Below are positions 25,201 to 29,560 of a stretch of DNA of 29,560 nucleotides, piece by piece. Position numbers and translations under genes: made by a program. This DNA is from an uncultured Eubacteriales bacterium. Its GTDB lineage: Bacteria > Bacillota > Clostridia > Oscillospirales > CAG-382. Location of the stretch: assembly GCA_900546385.1 (NCBI GenBank), contig URCT01000019.1, forward strand, positions 1 to 29,560, written 5' to 3'. The notes beneath the pieces are model-generated. The model did not search any database. It was not told the DNA's origin and saw nothing but the letters and a program-made list of their open reading frames with translations. Positions within the stretch are counted from its first letter, which is position 1; each line of letters starts with the position of its first letter.

Positions 25201-28200
25201 TTAAAGCTGACAGCCGACCTTTCCGGGTATGGTGCAGCTCCGGAGGACTTTGTGGAATTCGAGCTTGACGGCTCGGATAACCCCAACATGACCGACGATA
25301 AAATCTTGAATATCCGCTTTAACATCCTCAACAAGGCCGGTTCGTGCGAGGTGGATTATATCCGCTTTGCCGATTCTGAGGCAAATGTGGTGGTAAACGA
25401 TGGGGAAACTTGCAAAACCGCTTCGGAGGACGTGACGTATATCGTTAAATCCTCCGGCACGTTAGCTCCGGTCGGCATGGCAGTCGTGAACGGCCTGCAC
25501 CTTGCCGGAAATTTGGATCTTTCCCAAGGCATTTTGATTGTCAAAGGCGCGTTTGAAACGAATACCTCCGGCAATTACAAAGCCTATACGCTCGATATGG
25601 CGTCTGCCGATGTCACCGAGGCCGATACCATGTATATCGGCACAAGAAGCGTTCCGTTGTATGACGGCGCTACGTATCTGTTCCCCGAAAAGGAAACGGT
25701 GCGCTTCCGCAAACTCGAAAACACGACCGGCATCGAGCTTGTGCTTTCAGGCGAAAAAACGCTGTATGTCGGCGATGGCACGGCGACCTATACGGCGAAG
25801 TTTTCAAAAGAGATTCCCGACGAGACACTTGCGTGGTCGGTCAACCGCCCGGAAATCGCCTCCATCGATCCAAACGGCGTATTGACGCCCAAAACGGACG
25901 GAACTGTGCGCATTACGGCAGTTTCTGCCTATAATGCCGCCATCCGCGCCACATTTGACGTGGACATCCGGTATCACGCGTTTACGCTTGCCGTTTCCGG
26001 TGAAAAGAATATCCGTATCGACGGCAAAACGCGTACCTATACGGCGGCGGTGACCGGAAACATTCCGGATACCCATATTCTGTGGCAGACCGATAACGAA
26101 AAAGTTGCTTCCATCGATGCGCAGAGCGGTGAATTGACCGTGCATAAACCGGGAACGTTTCATGTTATTGCAACTTCTGCATATAATCCGAACGTGTCGG
26201 TTTCCTATCCGGTGACGGCTGCCTATGCCGATTTTTCCATCCGGATTGTCGGTCCGGACAGCATTCTCAAGGATGGCAGAGCAACCTCCTATACCGTCCA
26301 AGCGACGGGCGATGTGCCGGAAAACGCTGTATATTATTGGTCTGTTGACGACACCGCACTTGCCGCCGTTAACGAAAAAGGACGCTTAATTCCAAAAAAC
26401 AACGGCATCGTGACGCTCAAAGCGGTTTCAGCGTATAACAAAGCGGTTTACGATACCAAAGAAATCACGCTAAGCGGTCAAACCGGGCTGTTTACCGTGA
26501 CGTATCATGCCGGCACCAGAGGGACCGTGACCGGGCTTCCCGAACCGGAAGCCGCGCGCGGCGCGTTTGAATTATCCGGACAGATTCCCAAACGGGATGG
26601 GTATATATTCCTCGGTTGGACAGCCGATGAGCAGTCTTCGGAGGTCATTTACACGGTCAACGTTTCAAAAGATACCGATGTTTATGCGCTGTGGGGCAAA
26701 GGCATTTCGTATGAGTTTAACGGCGATGCCAAGGGCGTAACGGTTTCCAACGGCAACGTTTCGGTTTCGCCGAACGGCTATTTGGTGTGTGATACGATCG
26801 GCAGAGATGGCGATATCCGTTTGATCGTCGATCCGTTCTCGGTCGATCCGGAAGCCTATCGCGTGGTGCAAATGCGCATGGCTACCAATAAAAAGAGCTT
26901 TGTGCAGATGTTCTATAAGGTAGAAAAGACCGAAAACGGCGTGACGACACGCTACGGCTACGATGAAAACGGCTATCGCAACGCCGAGGACTATTGCGTT
27001 TACGGGGAGCATAAATATGTCGAGCTTGACAAGTGGTTCGATGTGCAGTTTAATATGTATAACACCTGGCGGCCGGGCAACCCCAACTGGTATATGGCGA
27101 CGGCGGATAAGGTCATCGGACTTTGGATCGACATTACCAACGTGCCGGATGCCACCGTCTATTTGGATTATCTGCGCATTCTCGATGTGACCCGTACGGT
27201 TTCTTACGATTCCGGGACGAGCGACACCGTCACCGGTATGCCGGCAAACAAAAAAACGGTGTTTGATACGATGTATACCGTGACCGGCACACCGAAGCGC
27301 GAAGGCTATACGTTTATGGGTTGGTCGAAAGACCCGCATGATATGACGGCGCGCGTCAGTTCATTCCGTGTTCTTGACGACGTGACGCTGTACGCCCTTT
27401 GGGTCAAAAACACCGCGCTTTCCGAGGATAAGCTTTCGGCGTTTCTCGGTGATATCGACTGCACCGAGACGGATGCTGTCCTTGTCAAAACGACCGGCGC
27501 GGACAACGTTTTAACACTAAGCTTTACCGGCAAAAACGGCGAAACGGTCCTGACTGCCAAAACCAATGCGCTCGGCTATGCGTACTTTGATCTTTCCGAT
27601 GAAACGGAAGCGACCGATGCCATCGTTCGTGCGGCGCAAAAATCGTTGGTAAACGTCCATGCCGTTACGCTTGCCTATGCCATCCAAACGGCAACCTCCG
27701 TCCCGGATAAACCCGGTAATAAAGGCACGGGCGGTTCGTCCGTCACAGAGGTGGAGGACGTATCAAGCGACAAACCGGAATATGCCGTCGGCGGCGAAAC
27801 CGCAAAAATCGAACCGTTTGAAGGATATAAAGATGTCAAAGAGCCGATTCTAGTCAACTTTGACGAAGAAGCCGATTTGCGTTTTATCGAAACCTTCGGG
27901 AACATCCGCAACATGGGCATTTCCGGCAGCGTTCTGTCGCTGCGTGCCGAGGATTTTTCCAATACGTATTTTGAAACAGCAAAGCTGTCGCTCGATGCGG
28001 CAAGTCACCGGTATGTGGCCGTGAAAATCAAGAAAATAACGCTTGATGCAAACGTTGTGCGTATGTATTTCCTGCCGGAAAAGGAAAATGCCCGGTATTA
28101 TACCGGCAACTCGGAGATCCGCACCATTTCCGAGGATTATCAAATGCTTGTGTTTGACATGGGCGCTATGCGCGAATGGAGCGGTACCATCGACCGGCTG

Positions 28201-29346
28201 TTATTCACCTTTGTCGGTGCGGCAGAGGGCGATTTCAAGATCGACTGGATTTTACTTGCCGACGAATTGCCGGAGCATTATGAAGATGTGGAGGGCGAAA
28301 AAACGGTTTTTGCAACCGTTCATCGGAATCCTGCCGTTTTTGCGGATGTGGCTGAAACGGCTTGGTACTATACCGATGTTGCCAAAGCGTACCGTATCGG
28401 TATGATGAACGGCGTATCGGAAACTGCGTTCGATCCGACCGGAAAAGTGACGATTGCACAGGCCATCACGTTAGCCGTGCGGCTGAATCTGCGTGCCGGC
28501 GGGCAAGAGGAAGTCTTTAAGGCTGCCGACGGTGAAGCGTGGTATATGCCGTATATCCGCACAGCTCTTGAAAAGCATATCATCAAAGACGGTGAATATG
28601 CGGATTACGAAGCCTATGCGGTTCGCCGGGACGTGGCAAAGCTTTTGGCAAAGGCACTGCCCGGTTCTTGGTTCAAGAAAATCAATTATTTCACCGAGAT
28701 TCCGGACATAGACAGCAAAGACGATGTGTATGCGTCGGTGCTTCGTTTGTACAACGCCGGTATTCTCACTGGCTTCGATTCCAAATATCGCTTCTATCCG
28801 GATACGGATATTGACCGAGCGCAAATGGCGGCTATGATCAACCGCATTGCCTTTGAGGACAGCCGCAAGCGTGTGGTTACCGAAGCGGAGCGCAATTTGT
28901 TGCGGCGCACCTTCACGGCGGAGGAGATTAAAGACGCGGCCGTGTGCGAATCCTGTGCGGCGGTAACCTTCGAGGTGAAAAACGGCTTTGCCTGCAATAC
29001 GTCTGTCGGCGGCGACCCGATCGTTTATTTCATGAATCTGCTTGACGATTTGGATAAAACGCTGTATTCGCGCATTCGGATCGGTATGCGCTGGGACAGA
29101 GAGCGCATGGAAAATCCGATTCCGGTCGGTTGTCAGATTTTCTATACCACACCGTCGAGCGGCTGGTCGGGCAATCAGTGCGTGGTTCCGTCGTGGAACG
29201 GCGAAGTGGATGAAAACGGTGTCGGTGAGTTTGTGTTCGATTTTGATCCGAAGACCAAACCGTTTTCGTCGGTCAAATCGTTCCGTTTGGATCCGTTTGA
29301 TGTGGCGAATACCGACTTTGCCATTGCCTATATTATTGTAGAATAA
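22261..29346 (+). CDS. Giant SLH surface protein with Ser-less SGNH domain, Ig-like and InlB modules
   Basis: A 2361-residue exported protein; TAAGGAG at 22246-22252 sets the start. A signal peptide precedes AFVPEEVE, as in the 923-residue protein. An SGNH-hydrolase domain (about 307-520) has the family blocks (SLGWKNAHGLAASS, NDYVHVL, KHPNDTGM with H492), but block I reads GNALALH, placing Ala317 where the nucleophile serine should be. Ig-like BIG2 domains lie at about 526-608, 1155-1240, 1241-1322 and 1324-1408. InlB-B-type units ending in V/L-W lie at about 613-680, 824-898, 1414-1480 and 1647-1717, alternating with beta-sandwich modules. Three SLH domains lie at about 2026-2080, 2093-2145 and 2154-2210, followed by a 150-residue beta module. 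It follows the GH99-like gene by 27 bases, so the two are probably co-expressed. It looks like a long surface scaffold that binds glycans; no active enzyme domain was recognised. Confidence 0.85.
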   Translation: MKKIIAFVLALSLALPFSSGAAFVPEEVEHSAEAEYVLEWADTALSEDAADITYHFPLDTETYTTPFPLVGVAPHTSILYDSYREWKTTAANTGYVEFPSPTKEIACEKYPYMVLQYKNERDSYNGNIVYYFTTTGDTARDENKTVYSYLATGNTGAYKYQILPLFHNVRYKGFLQNGHMIMRETGAMKITDIFLTDSLDFLTNEPEPDPAVLSLRASDITADGQTVSVYPTLTLPDGTKVTDLKNISWSVDSVCVHTATGADGILTLAGRIDGNVTVGARVTYEEKTYEAETTVAVSGQNPKLYASPVKLMTYGNALALHEASPSLGWKNAHGLAASSIENDYVHVLSAYLNERYGENHVTQVYGKYAENLEAIVATADRGTDFSASFRKVAAYVAEEKPDIVTVQYGEYLFACDSDIYEKALTALVQEIRKGAPDAVIVLTTPFGAKRTSDSYSGAQRAAEALGLPLADLSAAAKDGLATAVSHTGVAKHPNDTGMAAIAKAVFSALNGGLTAKDRDSYVLLPESLTVTDTLSITKNEGTQLLQVTALPEGASEAFIYESADESVVSVSADGVLTARGNGETVVTVTSRFAPNVKATCMVNVSGQSPTFALHFDKNANGTVKGMPVDKTSVKGEVILPNVFPERKGYLFSGWSETPDGEVIDRVAVTADKTVYAVWRKADAFTFETDGYAEGVTADNGFYPVVKDGRFSVTAVGTDVASGNVLKIRVPNLDIDPDAYDTLVVRLQNAATGSSAKLYLTVTTENGSVSYERTIANTSLSAYSFELDSLPGQITALELIPTDIDTTVCIEDIQFLNASDSLLRYEANTDDAVSEMPSDEYFSESTQIPLSTAKPKRDGYLFLGWSYAPDSKLLLSDGSLIDSTKHDALYAVWDKEDHWECDTWWNEIDPQGMDSFAYTNGIFSYRSSGIGAMQNVKKLGYSTDSTAKKLKVRAKWQVASAEGLQAVAYIWTTRVSGFYDHLKLTADLSGYGAAPEDFVEFELDGSDNPNMTDDKILNIRFNILNKAGSCEVDYIRFADSEANVVVNDGETCKTASEDVTYIVKSSGTLAPVGMAVVNGLHLAGNLDLSQGILIVKGAFETNTSGNYKAYTLDMASADVTEADTMYIGTRSVPLYDGATYLFPEKETVRFRKLENTTGIELVLSGEKTLYVGDGTATYTAKFSKEIPDETLAWSVNRPEIASIDPNGVLTPKTDGTVRITAVSAYNAAIRATFDVDIRYHAFTLAVSGEKNIRIDGKTRTYTAAVTGNIPDTHILWQTDNEKVASIDAQSGELTVHKPGTFHVIATSAYNPNVSVSYPVTAAYADFSIRIVGPDSILKDGRATSYTVQATGDVPENAVYYWSVDDTALAAVNEKGRLIPKNNGIVTLKAVSAYNKAVYDTKEITLSGQTGLFTVTYHAGTRGTVTGLPEPEAARGAFELSGQIPKRDGYIFLGWTADEQSSEVIYTVNVSKDTDVYALWGKGISYEFNGDAKGVTVSNGNVSVSPNGYLVCDTIGRDGDIRLIVDPFSVDPEAYRVVQMRMATNKKSFVQMFYKVEKTENGVTTRYGYDENGYRNAEDYCVYGEHKYVELDKWFDVQFNMYNTWRPGNPNWYMATADKVIGLWIDITNVPDATVYLDYLRILDVTRTVSYDSGTSDTVTGMPANKKTVFDTMYTVTGTPKREGYTFMGWSKDPHDMTARVSSFRVLDDVTLYALWVKNTALSEDKLSAFLGDIDCTETDAVLVKTTGADNVLTLSFTGKNGETVLTAKTNALGYAYFDLSDETEATDAIVRAAQKSLVNVHAVTLAYAIQTATSVPDKPGNKGTGGSSVTEVEDVSSDKPEYAVGGETAKIEPFEGYKDVKEPILVNFDEEADLRFIETFGNIRNMGISGSVLSLRAEDFSNTYFETAKLSLDAASHRYVAVKIKKITLDANVVRMYFLPEKENARYYTGNSEIRTISEDYQMLVFDMGAMREWSGTIDRLLFTFVGAAEGDFKIDWILLADELPEHYEDVEGEKTVFATVHRNPAVFADVAETAWYYTDVAKAYRIGMMNGVSETAFDPTGKVTIAQAITLAVRLNLRAGGQEEVFKAADGEAWYMPYIRTALEKHIIKDGEYADYEAYAVRRDVAKLLAKALPGSWFKKINYFTEIPDIDSKDDVYASVLRLYNAGILTGFDSKYRFYPDTDIDRAQMAAMINRIAFEDSRKRVVTEAERNLLRRTFTAEEIKDAAVCESCAAVTFEVKNGFACNTSVGGDPIVYFMNLLDDLDKTLYSRIRIGMRWDRERMENPIPVGCQIFYTTPSSGWSGNQCVVPSWNGEVDENGVGEFVFDFDPKTKPFSSVKSFRLDPFDVANTDFAIAYIIVE

Positions 29347-29353
29347 GGAAACG

Positions 29354-29388
29354 AACCGTCTTTTGCAGTTCTGCAAAAGACGGTTTTT
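29354..29388 (+). terminator. Terminator after the giant SLH gene
   Basis: A perfect 15-bp inverted repeat (AACCGTCTTTTGCAG with CTGCAAAAGACGGTT) and a T-run, 8 bases after the stop codon. Confidence 0.93.
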
Positions 29389-29390
29389 CC

Positions 29391-29457
29391 GGCCGCCGAG
29401 GTCGGCGGCCGGTTGCCGCAGGCAACAAAAAAAGCGGCATAGCCGCCGAAAGGCGGC
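29391..29457 (-). terminator. Hairpin cluster with a minus-strand terminator
   Basis: GGCCGCCGA/TCGGCGGCC (29391-29410), GTTGCC/GGCAAC (29412-29426), and on the minus strand GCGGC-TAT-GCCGC (29434-29446) followed directly by seven T. The last hairpin shares bases with GCCGCC-GAAA-GGCGGC (29442-29457), so only one of the two can form. The minus-strand terminator suggests a convergent gene beyond the right edge. Confidence 0.6.
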
Positions 29458-29507
29458 AAAAGGTTTTAATTTTGTTAGTGCGTGGTCGTTGTTTGGGTGT
29501 GCTGAAT

Positions 29508-29552
29508 CGAGGTTTGGAAAACCTCGAAGCTCCCTGCAAGGGAACGTTTTTT
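29508..29552. repeat. Hairpins at the right edge, possibly part of an interspersed repeat
   Basis: CGAGGTTT-GGA-AAACCTCG (29508-29526), then TCCCT-GCA-AGGGA (29531-29543), ACG and six T. The sequence stops within GGTACTTT. I recall similar GGTACTTTTT-type elements scattered between genes in gut Clostridia, which would explain an assembly break here; this is from memory and unverified. The 50 bases between 29458 and 29507 show nothing I recognise. Confidence 0.35.
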
Positions 29553-29560
29553 GGTACTTT

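Noticed and set aside
28471..29376. 301-residue minus-strand open frame at the end of the giant SLH gene
   Set aside because: The + strand here encodes clear SLH domains and a beta module. The minus frame has no motif and would run through the terminator.
1..29560. tRNA, rRNA, insertion sequences or phage genes
   Set aside because: I saw no cloverleaf-type segments, conserved rRNA stretches, transposase motifs or integrase motifs on either strand.

Overview
The window looks like a stretch of a chromosome (probably a whole contig) from an uncultured, moderately GC-rich Clostridia-type Firmicute of the Oscillospirales/Christensenellales kind. The evidence is strong AAGGAG-type ribosome binding sites, S-layer-homology (SLH) surface proteins, an ECF vitamin transporter, a VanR/VanS-like two-component system, and large secreted proteins built from InlB-type, Ig-like and carbohydrate-binding-like modules. 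All genes I support lie on the + strand. I see no rRNA, tRNA, insertion sequence, phage gene or CRISPR array.

Layout. (1) 1-4545: the 3' end of an SLH protein, then a membrane-anchored DUF4430 protein, an EcfT membrane component, and an 811-residue fusion of two ECF ATPases with a membrane S-component-like domain. The genes overlap or nearly touch and look like one uptake operon, possibly for corrinoids. (2) 4546-7588: a promoter carrying three in-phase TCTTAA repeats, an OmpR-type response regulator, a multi-spanning histidine kinase and a strong terminator. (3) 7594-14829: a cytoplasmic sugar-degradation locus. A GH42-like TIM-barrel protein with its own terminator is followed by a five-gene operon: TIM-barrel isomerase/epimerase, Gfo/Idh/MocA dehydrogenase, ROK kinase, HpcH/HpaI aldolase and a sialidase-fold protein. 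None has a signal peptide and no transporter is present. (4) 14870-29388: three large exported proteins (923, 1362 and 2361 residues). The first has its own promoter and a long structured leader. The second also has a structured leader, and the third follows it after 27 bases. (5) 29354-29560: a dense array of hairpins after the last gene, serving both strands, ending in what looks like an interspersed repeat at the contig edge.

Most interesting points. The first two large surface-protein genes carry, in their untranslated leaders, the same two-hairpin arrangement with compatible base changes, a candidate undescribed cis-acting RNA. The 2361-residue SLH protein contains an SGNH-hydrolase domain whose nucleophile serine is replaced by alanine. 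The ECF locus combines a complete ATPase-ATPase-S fusion with a DUF4430 protein and an SLH protein, and may be a surface corrinoid-capture system. The sugar operon has a set of enzymes that I cannot assign to a known pathway. All family assignments come from reading motifs by eye; no database search was run.
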